Assembly (NCBI RefSeq): GCF_002885955.2
Contig: NZ_POQS01000001.1
Span: 534,855-598,854 of the forward strand
Origin: Achromobacter pulmonis
Lineage (GTDB): Bacteria; Pseudomonadota; Gammaproteobacteria; Burkholderiales; Burkholderiaceae_B
Length of the DNA stretch: 64,000 bases
Direction of reading: 5' to 3'
The position numbers and the translations under genes were made by a program. Shown here piece after piece: positions 51,215-60,880 of the stretch. The notes under the pieces were generated by a model. It saw only the letters and a program-made list of their open reading frames with translations. It was not told where the DNA came from and made no database searches. Position 1 is the stretch's first letter, and every line of letters starts with the position of its first letter.

Positions 51215-51682
51215 TCATGCATAAACGCCCGCTGCCGCGCGCGCCAGCGTGTCCTCGACGATGCGGCTGCTGGCGTCGGACGTCAGCAGCGACAGCGGCT
51301 TGACGTTGCCCAGCGCCGGCACCGGCGTGTTGAGCCACTGCACCGCCTCTTCCTCGCTGCCCAGCACCTGGCGCGCCACCCTCACCACCCGCGCCACGCG
51401 GGCCAGGCGGTCGGATTCGCCCAGGGGCAGCATCAGGCCTTCGCGGGCCCAGCGCGACAGCGAGGCCGCCTTGACCTCGGTGATGGCCATGATTTCCGAC
51501 TTGGGCACTTGCAGGTAGTCGGCGGCGTCGTCCACCATCTGCGCGGGCAGGCCGCGGCTGACGTCGCGCGCCATGTCGATCAGCGGGCTGTCGACCAGGC
51601 CGCGGAACAGTTGCCTGGTCCGCCTGGCGACAGGGCGCGCCGGGCGCTTGGTCGGGGCTTTATCGGCAAGGACGAGGGTCAT
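51215..51682 (-). CDS. Xre/MbcA-type (DUF2384) antitoxin
   Basis: A 155-residue protein with a basic N-terminus, a central Xre-like HTH (about 55-100, LQVPKSEIMAITEVKAASLSRW) and a C-terminal DUF2384 domain (LGSEEEAVQWLNTPVPALGNVKPLSLL), which plugs the RES active site. It is the first gene of the toxin-antitoxin operon and should repress its own promoter, where an inverted repeat is seen at 51714-51746. Confidence 0.9.
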   Translation of the reverse strand: MTLVLADKAPTKRPARPVARRTRQLFRGLVDSPLIDMARDVSRGLPAQMVDDAADYLQVPKSEIMAITEVKAASLSRWAREGLMLPLGESDRLARVARVVRVARQVLGSEEEAVQWLNTPVPALGNVKPLSLLTSDASSRIVEDTLARAAAGVYA

Positions 51683-51713
51683 GGGACGCTCCTGGGCCGT
51701 TCGGCGGCCTGTG

Positions 51714-51751
51714 TTCCAAATTGAATTTATGATAGCTCATTTGGAATTCAA
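51714..51751 (-). promoter_or_regulatory. Toxin-antitoxin promoter with inverted repeats
   Basis: TTCCAAAT (51714-51721) and ATTTGGAA (51739-51746) form a perfect 8-bp inverted repeat with a 17-base spacer. TTGAAT (51751-51746) and TAAATT (51729-51724) on the minus strand, 16 bases apart, give a promoter embedded in it. This is the expected layout for antitoxin autorepression. Confidence 0.6.
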
Positions 51752-51865
51752 CCGGCAAGCCTCCGATCCCGGACCCGGCGCGGGGCGCGCGGTCCGGCCG
51801 GGGCCGGATTTGGGCCTATCATAGGCAGCTGTAACACGATTAGTCAGACACACGAAGGACAGACG

Positions 51866-52243
51866 ATGACGGACCGGCAACTTACGATACTCGCAGCGTT
51901 GAATCTCCTGGTGGCGGTAGGCGCCGGCGCCTTCGGCGCCCACGGACTCAAGCGCATGATCACGCCCGAACTGCTGACGGTCTGGCAGACCGGCGTGCTG
52001 TACCACCTGATCCACGCGCTGGGCCTGCTCGCCATCGCCCTGCTGGGCGCGCGCTACGGTTCGCCGCTGCTGTCGGCCGCCGGCGTGGTGATGTTCGTGG
52101 GCATCGTGCTGTTCTCCGGCAGCCTGTACGTGCTGTCCTTGACCGGAACCCACCGCCTGGGCATCGTGACGCCTTTCGGCGGCGCGGCCTTTCTGGCCGC
52201 CTGGGCGATGGTGGCGCTGGCCGCCTACCGCGCCCAGCCCTGA
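51866..52243 (+). CDS. DUF423 (YgdD-like) membrane protein
   Basis: A 125-residue inner-membrane protein with four transmembrane helices. The motif AGAFGAHGLK after helix 1 and WQTGVLYHLIHALGLL identify DUF423. Function unknown; conserved in many bacteria. GAAGGA precedes the ATG. A DMT-family gene follows 67 bases later. Confidence 0.9.
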   Translation: MTDRQLTILAALNLLVAVGAGAFGAHGLKRMITPELLTVWQTGVLYHLIHALGLLAIALLGARYGSPLLSAAGVVMFVGIVLFSGSLYVLSLTGTHRLGIVTPFGGAAFLAAWAMVALAAYRAQP

Positions 52244-52310
52244 TCGCGCGCCGCGCCTTTTCCGTTTCCCCATACCCGGCGGCAGGAACCGCCGCTTTCC
52301 CAGGCTGTAG

Positions 52311-53273
52311 ATGTCCACTTCCACCGCATTGCCCGCCGCCCAGAATCCCTCCGCCGCCGCAGGCATCGCCTGCGTGGTGGGCGGCATTTTCTTCCTGACC
52401 CTGAGCGACGCCAACGCCAAGTGGCTGGGCGCCAGCTACAACCCGCTGCAGATCCTGTTCCTGCGCGCGCTGATCGCGCTGCCCTTCGTCATGACGCTGG
52501 CGCTGTGGCTGGGCGGGCGGCGCGTGCTGCGCACCACGCATCCCGGCCTGCACCTGACGCGCGGCGTCATCAACGTGGTGTCGGCCTGTTGCTTCTACCT
52601 GGGGCTGCGTGCGCTGCCGCTGGCCGAGGCCACGGCCATCGCGTTCGCGGCGCCGCTGTTCGTCACGGCGCTGTCCGTGCTGGTCCTGAAAGAACGCGTG
52701 GACGGCAGGCGCTGGCTGGCGGTGCTGGCCGGATTCGCCGGCGTGCTGATCGTGGTGCGCCCCGGCACGCAGGCATTCCAGATCGCCACGCTGTATCCGC
52801 TGACCACCGCCCTGCTCTACGCGGTCATGATGATCACCGCGCGCGGCATCAGCCGCGGCGAAGGCATGCTGACCACCACGTTCTACATCGTGCTGGGCCA
52901 GCTGGTGTGCAGCGCCGTGGGGCTGCCCTGGGTCTGGCAGACGCCCGCCATGCAGGACCTGCCGTACTTCGGCGCCGTGGCGCTCTTCAGCACGCTGGGC
53001 CTGGCCCTGATCACGCAGGGCTTTCGCATCGGCCCGGCCTCGGTGGTCGCGCCCTTCGACTACACCGGCCTGATCTGGGCCACGGTGCTGGGCTGGATCT
53101 TCTGGCGCGAGGCGCCCGACGCCTACGCCTACCTGGGCGCGTTGTTCATCGCCGGCAGCGGCGTGTACATCGCCGTGCGCGAGGCGCGCGGCAAGTCGCG
53201 CGCGCGCCGTCCCGCGCCCGCGGTCACTCGGTCGGCGGCGGAAAATTCCGGCGCAGCACGCGCGCCACGTTAG
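52311..53273 (+). CDS. EamA-family DMT transporter
   Basis: A 320-residue permease with about ten transmembrane helices arranged as two EamA repeats (about 15-150 and 160-295); the first repeat contains FLRALIALPFV and AIAFAAPLFVTALSVLVLKE. Members export metabolites such as amino acids or purines. The last 50 bases overlap the convergent glutathione-transferase gene, encoding a basic, non-conserved tail. Confidence 0.87.
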   Translation: MSTSTALPAAQNPSAAAGIACVVGGIFFLTLSDANAKWLGASYNPLQILFLRALIALPFVMTLALWLGGRRVLRTTHPGLHLTRGVINVVSACCFYLGLRALPLAEATAIAFAAPLFVTALSVLVLKERVDGRRWLAVLAGFAGVLIVVRPGTQAFQIATLYPLTTALLYAVMMITARGISRGEGMLTTTFYIVLGQLVCSAVGLPWVWQTPAMQDLPYFGAVALFSTLGLALITQGFRIGPASVVAPFDYTGLIWATVLGWIFWREAPDAYAYLGALFIAGSGVYIAVREARGKSRARRPAPAVTRSAAENSGAARAPR

Positions 53274-53862
53274 GCTCCTGCGCGGCCTCGCGCGCCACCG
53301 CGGTCAGGGCCGGACAATTCGACTCGAACCAGGCCTGGCCGGGACGCCAGTGCGTCATCACGGTCACGTACAGGTCCAGCGCCGAGAAGCGCCGGCCCAG
53401 CATGTGGGGCGCGCCGGCCTGCCGCTCCAGTTCCTGCCACAGTTCGGCGCGCCGCATGTGCACGCGTTCGCGCAGCAGCTCGGCCGGCGCGCCTGCGGTG
53501 GTCCATTGCGGCGGATCGTCGCCATACGTGAAAGTGGGGTAGATCGCGCCCACCAGCCGCACCAGCAGGTTCAGGAAGCGCGCGCGCTCGGGCTTGCCCG
53601 GCGGCGGCGCCAGGCCGGCCTGCGGCGCCACGTCGTTCAGGTGCAGGATCATGGCCGCGCTCTCGGTCATGACCTCGTCGTCCGGCAGAATCAGCGTCGG
53701 CACCTGCCCCAGCGGATTCAGATGCAGCAGCCGGTCGCGCTGCGGCCCGGGCTTCAGATACGGAACGTCGGTCAGCGTGTGCGGCACGTTGGCCAGCACC
53801 AGCGCCATCTCGACGATGGCCGAGCCGCAGCCCGCGGACCCGATCAGCTCATACGGTTTCAT
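53224..53862 (-). CDS. Glutathione S-transferase family protein
   Basis: A 212-residue GST: thioredoxin-like N-terminal domain (about 1-80) with NPLGQVPTLILPDDEVMTESAAMI, the cis-Pro and glutathione-binding Glu-Ser, then an all-helical domain (about 90-205). The region after Tyr4 reads IGSAGCGSAIVE, with a Cys or Ser as the likely thiol-activating residue. The ATG overlaps the stop of the upstream sugar dehydrogenase (ATGA). Its 3' end overlaps the DMT gene by 50 bases. Confidence 0.85.
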   Translation of the reverse strand: MKPYELIGSAGCGSAIVEMALVLANVPHTLTDVPYLKPGPQRDRLLHLNPLGQVPTLILPDDEVMTESAAMILHLNDVAPQAGLAPPPGKPERARFLNLLVRLVGAIYPTFTYGDDPPQWTTAGAPAELLRERVHMRRAELWQELERQAGAPHMLGRRFSALDLYVTVMTHWRPGQAWFESNCPALTAVAREAAQEPNVARVLRRNFPPPTE

Positions 53863-55028
53863 CGCGTTCCTCCTCCCGATTGCGCCGGCGCCACCCGCAG
53901 CAGCTCGCCCGGCGAGGCGTCCGTCAACACGTACACATAACCGTCCGGCCCCAGCCGCACGTCGCGGATGCGGCTTTTGCGCTCGGCCAGAAGCCGTTCC
54001 TGCGCCACCACGCGGTCGCCCTCCAGCGTCAGCCGGATCAGGTCCTGCGAGCCCAGCGCGCCGATGAATACGGAATTGCGCCACGCCGGAAAGCGATCGG
54101 CGTCATAGAACGCCATGCCGCTGATGGCGGGCGACTTGGGCCACCAGTACAGCGGCGGCTCCATGCCGGGCAGGCTCTCGCCCTTGGCCTCGGGTATGGG
54201 CCGCCCGGAATAATCGATGCCGTGGGTCGCCAGCGGCCAGCCATAGTTCTTGCCCGGCTGCACCAGGTTGATCTCGTCTCCGCCGCGCGGCCCGTGTTCG
54301 TTCTCCCAGATCTGGCCGGTCCACGGATTGAGCGCCATGCCCTGCGGATTGCGGTGGCCGTACGACCAGATCTCCGGCCGCGCGCCGGCCCGCCCGACGA
54401 AGGGATTGTCCGGCGGCACCGAGCCGTCGGCGTTGAGCCGCAGCACCTTGCCCTGCAGCTTGTCCAGGTCCTGCGCGGTGGGACGCTGGTTGTTCTCGCC
54501 CAGCGCGACAAACAGGTAGCCCTTGCGGTCGAACGCCAGCCGCGCGCCGTAATGCATGCCCGACGACAGCTTGGGCTCCTGGCGCAGCAGCACCTGGAAG
54601 TTCTCGAGCGCCGCGCCGTCGGCCGACAGGCGGCCGCGGCCCACGGCCGCGCCGCTCTTGGCGCCGCCGGCTTCGGCATACGAAAGATAGACATAGCGGT
54701 CGGCGGCGAAATCGGGCGAGAGCGCGACGTCCAGCAAACCGCCCTGCCCCTGCGCCAGCACCTTGGGCACGCCGGCCAGCGGCTGGGACAGCCCGCCCGA
54801 GGCGCGCCACACCCGCAGGCCGCCGGAACGTTCGGTGATCAGCATGTCGCCGCCGGGCAGGAAGGCCATGGACCAGGGGTGGTCCAGCCCGCGCGCCACC
54901 ACCTCGACGCGGGCGGCCACGGCGGGCGCCTCGGAAGCAGGATCGGAAGCCGCCGCGGCGGGGGCCGCGCACAGCGCGGACAGGGTCAGGAGCAAGGCGC
55001 GCGCGTGGGCGGCGTATCGTGGCGGCAT
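53859..55028 (-). CDS. PQQ-dependent aldose sugar dehydrogenase (YliI-like)
   Basis: A 389-residue periplasmic beta-propeller. The signal peptide (about 1-27, ending APAAAASD) precedes the family motifs LDHPWSMAFLPGGDMLITERSG, GLLDVALSPDF, YGHRNPQGMALNP and ENEHGPRGGDEIN, which line the PQQ and calcium site of the YliI/Asd group. The start at 55028 is seven bases after GGAG; nearby upstream ATGs are less well placed. It oxidises aldoses to lactones. Translationally coupled to a GST gene. Confidence 0.9.
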   Translation of the reverse strand: MPPRYAAHARALLLTLSALCAAPAAAASDPASEAPAVAARVEVVARGLDHPWSMAFLPGGDMLITERSGGLRVWRASGGLSQPLAGVPKVLAQGQGGLLDVALSPDFAADRYVYLSYAEAGGAKSGAAVGRGRLSADGAALENFQVLLRQEPKLSSGMHYGARLAFDRKGYLFVALGENNQRPTAQDLDKLQGKVLRLNADGSVPPDNPFVGRAGARPEIWSYGHRNPQGMALNPWTGQIWENEHGPRGGDEINLVQPGKNYGWPLATHGIDYSGRPIPEAKGESLPGMEPPLYWWPKSPAISGMAFYDADRFPAWRNSVFIGALGSQDLIRLTLEGDRVVAQERLLAERKSRIRDVRLGPDGYVYVLTDASPGELLRVAPAQSGGGTR

Positions 55029-55144
55029 GGACATCTCCGGCGGCAACTCGGTTGAGGCGTTGTGTCGGACCCGGCGCGCCGGTGGCGTACCATATCGGCC
55101 AGGGACGGGAGTCTCCTGTCCTACCTCCGTGGAGCACCCATCAG

Positions 55145-55765
55145 ATGAAACTGTACTACATGCCCGGCGCGTGTTCGCTCGCTTCCCACATCGTCCTCGA
55201 ATGGCTTGGCAAACCCTACCAGACGCACAAGCTCAGCCGCGATGAGCTCAAGGGCCCCGAGTTCCTCAAGGTCAATCCGCTGGGCGCCGTGCCCGCGCTG
55301 TCCGACGGCGACTGGACCGTGACGCAGAATGCCGCCATCCTCGAATATCTGGCCGAGCAGGCGCCGGAATCCGGCCTGATGGGCGACGGCAGCGCCCGCT
55401 CGCGCGCCGAAGTGCGCCGCTGGCTCGGCTTCATCAATTCCGACGTGCACAAGACCTTCTCCATGATCTTCGGCGCTTCCCGTTTCCTGGGCGAAGAAGG
55501 CGCGCAGAAGGAGCTGGCGGGTTCGGCCTCCAAGCTGCTGACCAAACTGTTCGCGCAGCTCGACGGGCAACTGGCCGGCAAGTCCTACCTGGTGGGCGAC
55601 AAGCCGTCCATCGCCGACGCCTACCTCTACGTGGTGCTGCGCTGGGCGCATGGCAAGTCGGTCGACCTGACCGGCCTGGACAACCTGGCCGCGTTCTTCA
55701 AGCGCATGGAAGCCGACAAGGGCGTGCAGGCCGCGCTCCAGGCCGAAGGGCTGCAAGCCGCCTAA
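55145..55765 (+). CDS. Beta-class glutathione S-transferase
   Basis: A 206-residue enzyme with MKLYYMPGACSLASHIVLEW, where Cys10 is the beta-class catalytic cysteine, followed by VNPLGAVPALSDGDWTVTQNAAIL for glutathione binding and a helical C-terminal domain containing the N-capping box KPSIADAYLYVVL. It acts in detoxification or oxidative protection. GGAG lies 13 bases upstream of the ATG. The stop overlaps the convergent LysR gene by four bases. Confidence 0.94.
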   Translation: MKLYYMPGACSLASHIVLEWLGKPYQTHKLSRDELKGPEFLKVNPLGAVPALSDGDWTVTQNAAILEYLAEQAPESGLMGDGSARSRAEVRRWLGFINSDVHKTFSMIFGASRFLGEEGAQKELAGSASKLLTKLFAQLDGQLAGKSYLVGDKPSIADAYLYVVLRWAHGKSVDLTGLDNLAAFFKRMEADKGVQAALQAEGLQAA

Positions 55766-56730
55766 GGCGCAGCGGCGCCCGGCGTGGCGACGCCCGGCCC
55801 CTCGGCCTCCAGCGTCTTTTTCACCGCCGCCAGAAAGCGCCGCGCCAGCAGCGGCGGCGCGCTCAGGTTGGAATGCGTGGCCCAGATGTCCACCGAAGCC
55901 GGCGGCTCGATCGGGCGCAGCGCCATGTGCCCGGCCTGCTCCGGCGTGACGCACCAGGCGTCCACCAGCGCCGGCCCCAGCCCCTGCTGCACGAAGGCGC
56001 AGGCGGTCACCGGCGAATGCACCTCGATCGCGGCCGGACAGGCCGCCTGCCCGCCGAAGAACGGCTGCAAGGCGCGCGCCAGCGGCGTATCTTGCGGATA
56101 GCCGATCCACGCCGCCGTCGAAAAGTCCTCGGGGCGCACCACGGCGCGCGCGGCCAGCGGATGCGCCGGCGGCAAGGCGCAGACCACCGGCGCCTGCGCC
56201 AGGCGCAGCGAGGTCAGGTTGGGATGGTCCGGCGGCTGCATCGAAATGCCGATGTCCGCCTGGCCCGACAGAAAATACGCGGCCAGTTCGTCGAAAGTCA
56301 CGCTGCGGAAATCGACCCGCGCGTCCGCGTTGCGGCTGCGCAGCCGCTCCAGCGCCCTGGGAATCAGGCGCTGCCCGAAACTGGCGCTGGCCACGATCTT
56401 CAGCATCCCCGCGCCCGACTGCGCCAGGCTGGCGGCCAGGTCGTTGACCCGCTGGATGCCGCCGTACACCTGCTCCACCTCGGCATACAGCCGGCGGGCC
56501 TCGGCGGTAGGCGACAGCCGGCTCTTGACCCGGTCGAACAGCCGGTAGCCCAGGCGGCTTTCGGTCAGCGCCAGCACGCGGCTGACGGCCGGCTGCGACA
56601 CGTGCAGCATGCGCCCGGCCCCGCTGATCGAGCCGGACATCATGATGGCCCGGAACACCTCTATCTGCCTCAGGTTCAAGGGTCTGCCGGCAGTCGGTCC
56701 GACCTCGTCCGAATAGGCGTCCATCTCCAT
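55762..56730 (-). CDS. LysR-family regulator of the D-amino-acid operon
   Basis: A 322-residue LysR protein: HTH at about 18-78 (LRQIEVFRAIMMSGSISGAGRMLHVSQPAVSRVL) and an effector domain from about 105. The MMSGSISGAGRMLHVSQPAVS segment resembles LysR-type regulators that control amino-acid genes, such as NocR/OccR. A second possible ATG lies two codons in. It is divergent from the Bug receptor-deacylase-racemase operon, with a T-N11-A dyad between them. Confidence 0.9.
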   Translation of the reverse strand: MEMDAYSDEVGPTAGRPLNLRQIEVFRAIMMSGSISGAGRMLHVSQPAVSRVLALTESRLGYRLFDRVKSRLSPTAEARRLYAEVEQVYGGIQRVNDLAASLAQSGAGMLKIVASASFGQRLIPRALERLRSRNADARVDFRSVTFDELAAYFLSGQADIGISMQPPDHPNLTSLRLAQAPVVCALPPAHPLAARAVVRPEDFSTAAWIGYPQDTPLARALQPFFGGQAACPAAIEVHSPVTACAFVQQGLGPALVDAWCVTPEQAGHMALRPIEPPASVDIWATHSNLSAPPLLARRFLAAVKKTLEAEGPGVATPGAAAP

Positions 56731-56758
56731 TTTTCCCCCGCTCAGTCGCGCCAGATCG

Positions 56759-56773
56759 ATAACGGCCGATTAT
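56759..56773. promoter_or_regulatory. LysR-type T-N11-A dyad
   Basis: ATAACGGCCGATTAT has the T-N11-A core with dyad symmetry. It lies 28 bases upstream of the LysR ATG and 90 bases before the receptor ATG, where a LysR recognition site is expected. Confidence 0.5.
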
Positions 56774-56862
56774 AGGTTTTAGACATTTTTCGATGACGGC
56801 GCGGCCCGGGCCCGGGTGTAACCTGCGGCCACGATCACCATACAAACCAGGGGAAATCCATC

Positions 56863-57840
56863 ATGCGCAACCGCTACCTCCGCGGCCTGGCCGCACTGGC
56901 GCTCGGCGTCACGCTCTCGGCCAGCGCCTTCGCCGCCGCCTATCCCGACAAGCCCATCACTTTCGTGGTGCCGTCCGCGGCCGGCGGCTCGCCCGACGTG
57001 CTGTCGCGCCTGATCACGACCCAGCTGGCGCGCGACACCGGCGCCACGCTGGTCATCGAAAACCGCCCCGGCGCGGCCGGCAACATCGGCATCACGCTGG
57101 TCAAGCGCGCCGCGGCCGACGGCTACACCGTGGGCTACGGCAACATCAACACGCTGGCCGTGAACCGCTCGCTCTTCAAGCGCCTGCCCTACGACGTGGA
57201 CCAGGACCTCACGCCCGTCGCGCACCTGTTCGACCTGTACAACGCGCTCATCGTGCCGGCCGACTCCCCGGTCAAAACCGTGCAGGACCTGATCGACCGC
57301 GCCCGCAAGCAGCCCGGCCGGCTGTCCTACGGCGCCTCGGGCGTGGGCACCACCGGCCACATGGGCGGCGAACTGTTCAAAAGCATGGCCAAGGTCGACG
57401 TGATGTTCGTGCCCTATAACGGCGGCCCCGCGGCGATCCAGGACCTGCTGGGCGGACGCCTGGACTACCTGTTCGTCAACACCTCGGAGGCCGCGCCGCT
57501 GGTCAAGGCCGGCAAGGTCCGCGCCATCGGCGTCAGCAGCCTGAAGCGCCTGCCGCTGATGCCCGAGGTCCCGACCCTGGACGAAGCCGGCGTCAAGGGC
57601 TACGAGACCGTCTCCTGGGGCGGCGTGGTCGCGCCCAAGGGCACGCCCGACGACGTGGTGGCCACGCTCAACGCCGCCATCCAGAAGGCGCTGCAGGCTC
57701 CCGACGTGCGCGCCGGCCTGGCCACGCTGGGCGCCGAACCCGCCGGCGGATCGCCGGCCGACTTCAAGAAGCTGATCGACCGCGAAACCGCCAAGTGGCG
57801 CGGCATCATCGAATCCGCCGGCATCGAGAAACTAGACTGA
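56863..57840 (+). CDS. Bug-family periplasmic binding receptor
   Basis: A 325-residue receptor with a signal peptide (about 1-25, ending SASAFAAA) and the two Bug loops, YPDKPITFVVPSAAGGSPDVLSR and TLVIENRPGAAGNIGI. The second-half motif PYNGGPAAIQDLLGGRLDYLF is canonical. Bug receptors bind small carboxylates, including aspartate and glutamate in known cases. It is first in an operon with a D-aminoacylase (2 bases later) and a racemase, implying an N-acyl or D-amino-acid ligand. Confidence 0.93.
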   Translation: MRNRYLRGLAALALGVTLSASAFAAAYPDKPITFVVPSAAGGSPDVLSRLITTQLARDTGATLVIENRPGAAGNIGITLVKRAAADGYTVGYGNINTLAVNRSLFKRLPYDVDQDLTPVAHLFDLYNALIVPADSPVKTVQDLIDRARKQPGRLSYGASGVGTTGHMGGELFKSMAKVDVMFVPYNGGPAAIQDLLGGRLDYLFVNTSEAAPLVKAGKVRAIGVSSLKRLPLMPEVPTLDEAGVKGYETVSWGGVVAPKGTPDDVVATLNAAIQKALQAPDVRAGLATLGAEPAGGSPADFKKLIDRETAKWRGIIESAGIEKLD

Positions 57841-57842
57841 AC

Positions 57843-59309
57843 ATGACCGCAACGCGTTTGCAAGCAGACTTCATCGTGGCGGGCGCCACGCTCATCGACG
57901 GCGCCGGCGGCCCCGCCCGCCGCGGCGACCTGGCCGTCAGCGGCCAGCGTATCGCCGCCGTCGGCGAATTCGACCACCCGCCCGGCGCGCCCGTCATCGA
58001 CGCGCGCGGCCTGGCGTTGGCGCCCGGCTTCATCGACTCCCACACCCACGACGACGGCTATCTGCTGGCGCATCCCGACATGCGGCCCAAGGTGTCGCAG
58101 GGCGTGACCACCGTGGTCACCGGCAACTGCGGCATCAGTCTCGCGCCGCTGGCGCGCGCCGAGATTCCGCAGCCGCTGGACCTGCTCGGCCCCGCCCCGC
58201 TGTTCCGCTACGCCAGTTTCGCGGCCTGGCTCGATGCGCTGCGCGCCGCGCCGCCCGCCGTCAACGTGGCGCCGCTGGTCGGCCACAGCACCTTGCGCGT
58301 GGCCGTCATGCAGGACACCTCGCGCGCAGCCGACGAGGCCGAGCGCGCCGCCATGCGCGAACTGCTGCGCGAGGCGCTGGACGCGGGCGCCTTCGGCGTG
58401 TCCACCGGCACCTTCTACCCGCCCGCCAGCGCCGCCACCACGGACGAAATCATCGACGTCTGCGCGCCGCTGCGCGGCCGCGCCGGCGTCTACGCCACCC
58501 ATCTGCGCGACGAGGCCGACCATATCGTGCCGGCCATGGAAGAAGCCTTGCTGGTCGGGCGCGAGCTGGGCTGCCGCGTGGTGTTCTCGCACCACAAGCT
58601 TGCTGGCGAACGCAATCACGGCCGCAGCCGCGAAACGCTGGACCTGATCAGCCGCGCCGCCGCCGCGCAGCCGGTCTGCCTGGACTGCCACCCCTATCCC
58701 GCCACCTCCACCATGCTGCGGCTGGACCGCGCGCGGCTGGCCAGCCGCACGCTGATCACCTGGTCCAAGGGCTACCCGGGGGCCACCGGCCGCGACTTCG
58801 CCGAGGTCATGGCCGAACTCGGCCTGGACGACGCGGCCGCCGTCGAGCGCCTGGCCCCGGCCGGCGCCATCTACTTCCTGATGGACCCGGCCGACGTGTC
58901 GCGCATCTTCGCGCACCCGCTGACCATGGTCGGCTCCGACGGCCTGCCCTTCGACCCGCATCCGCATCCGCGCCAGTGGGGCACCTTCACCAACGTGCTG
59001 CGCACCATGGTGCGCGAGCAGCGCCTGCTGTCGCTGGAGTCGGCCATCCACAAAATGACCGGCCTGGCGGCCGACCAGTACGGCATCGCGGACCGCGGCC
59101 GCCTCCGGGAGGGGTATCATGCCGACTTGGTGCTGTTCGATCCCGCCACCGTCACAGACGTGGCCACTTTTTCAGCTCCCATTCAGGCAAGCCAGGGCAT
59201 CCAGGCAGTTTGGGTCAATGGCAAGCGCGTGTGGGACGGGGAACGGACCGGCGCCGAACGCCCGGGCCAGGTTCTGACGCCCGGTGCAGCATCAGCTCGG
59301 AGTGAATAA
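57843..59309 (+). CDS. N-acyl-D-amino-acid deacylase (D-aminoacylase)
   Basis: A 488-residue amidohydrolase. His67 and His69 (DSHTHDD), bridging Cys96 (GNCG), His220 (ATHLRDE), His250 (SHHK) and catalytic Asp366 (GSDG) are all present, at the same residue numbers as I recall for the Alcaligenes faecalis D-aminoacylase. It hydrolyses N-acyl-D-amino acids to D-amino acids in the cytoplasm. The start two bases after the receptor stop fits tight operon packing, and the racemase start follows one base after its stop. Confidence 0.95.
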   Translation: MTATRLQADFIVAGATLIDGAGGPARRGDLAVSGQRIAAVGEFDHPPGAPVIDARGLALAPGFIDSHTHDDGYLLAHPDMRPKVSQGVTTVVTGNCGISLAPLARAEIPQPLDLLGPAPLFRYASFAAWLDALRAAPPAVNVAPLVGHSTLRVAVMQDTSRAADEAERAAMRELLREALDAGAFGVSTGTFYPPASAATTDEIIDVCAPLRGRAGVYATHLRDEADHIVPAMEEALLVGRELGCRVVFSHHKLAGERNHGRSRETLDLISRAAAAQPVCLDCHPYPATSTMLRLDRARLASRTLITWSKGYPGATGRDFAEVMAELGLDDAAAVERLAPAGAIYFLMDPADVSRIFAHPLTMVGSDGLPFDPHPHPRQWGTFTNVLRTMVREQRLLSLESAIHKMTGLAADQYGIADRGRLREGYHADLVLFDPATVTDVATFSAPIQASQGIQAVWVNGKRVWDGERTGAERPGQVLTPGAASARSE

Positions 59310-59310
59310 A

Positions 59311-60054
59311 GTGAATAGCCATTCCCAGGGTTGTTACCTGGGTGTTTTGGGCGGCATGGGCCCCATGGCCGGCGCCGCTTTTGCCCTGCGCCTGGCGGCC
59401 CTGACGCCCGCCGCCGTCGACCAGCAGCACATCCCCACCCTGCTGCGCAACGATCCCCGCATCCCCGACCGTTCCAGCGCCCATATGGCGGGCGGCGAAA
59501 GCCCCTTGCCCTATATGGTCGAAGGCGTGCGCTTCCTGGAACAGTCCGGCGCGCAGCTCATCGCCATCCCGTGCAACACGGCCCACCTGTGGTACGAGCA
59601 GATCGCCGCCGCCACCCGCCTGCCGGTGCTGCACATCATCCAGGCCGTCATCGACGACCTGCGCCGGCTCGGCCTGCCGCGCGGACGCATCGGCCTGATG
59701 GGCACGGCCGCCACCCTCAAGCTGGGCCTGTACCAGCAGCGCCTGCAGGCCCAGGGCTACGACTGCGTCGTGCCCGACGAGGACGAGGTCGAGCGCTACT
59801 GCATGGAATCGATCCGCGCCGTCAAGGCCAACCGCCTGGAAGACGCCTACGCGCCGGCCGCCGAATGCATCGTCCGCCTGCGCGCCCGCGGCGCCGACGC
59901 CGTGGTGCTGGGCTGCACCGAACTGCCGCTGGCCGTGCCGCACGCGCTGCGCCCCAGCCTGGGCGTGACCCTCACCGACTCCATCGACGCGCTGGCGCTG
60001 GCCGCCATCGGCCATTACCAGGCGGACCGGGAGCGGGAGCGGATCGCTGCATGA
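59311..60054 (+). CDS. Aspartate/glutamate racemase family protein
   Basis: A 247-residue cofactor-independent racemase. The N-terminal GVLGGMGPMAGAAF loop and the two catalytic cysteines, in AIPCNTAHLWY and LGCTELPL, define the YgeA/aspartate racemase family. The preferred start is GTG at 59311, eight bases after CGGAG; in-frame GTGs at 59284 and 59302 also exist. Placed after D-aminoacylase, it should convert the freed D-amino acid to the L-form. Confidence 0.92.
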   Translation: MNSHSQGCYLGVLGGMGPMAGAAFALRLAALTPAAVDQQHIPTLLRNDPRIPDRSSAHMAGGESPLPYMVEGVRFLEQSGAQLIAIPCNTAHLWYEQIAAATRLPVLHIIQAVIDDLRRLGLPRGRIGLMGTAATLKLGLYQQRLQAQGYDCVVPDEDEVERYCMESIRAVKANRLEDAYAPAAECIVRLRARGADAVVLGCTELPLAVPHALRPSLGVTLTDSIDALALAAIGHYQADRERERIAA

Positions 60055-60126
60055 TGGGTGCAGCGCGAGAATCCCGAAGCAAGAACCCGACTGTCGAACG
60101 CGCGAAACCCATCGCCCCCCAAAAAC

Positions 60127-60153
60127 AAAAAAAGGCGCATCTCCCGATGCGCC
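60127..60153 (-). terminator. Terminator of the liv operon
   Basis: On the minus strand a perfect 8-bp stem (GGCGCATC/GATGCGCC) with a four-base loop is followed by seven T residues, 26 bases after the livF stop. On the plus strand it lies 73 bases after the racemase stop, preceded rather than followed by the A-tract, so it serves the leftward operon. Confidence 0.85.
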
Positions 60154-60178
60154 CAATCTCCCTTCGCGGGGAAAAACC

Positions 60179-60879
<701 letters not shown>

Positions 60880-60880
<1 letters not shown>

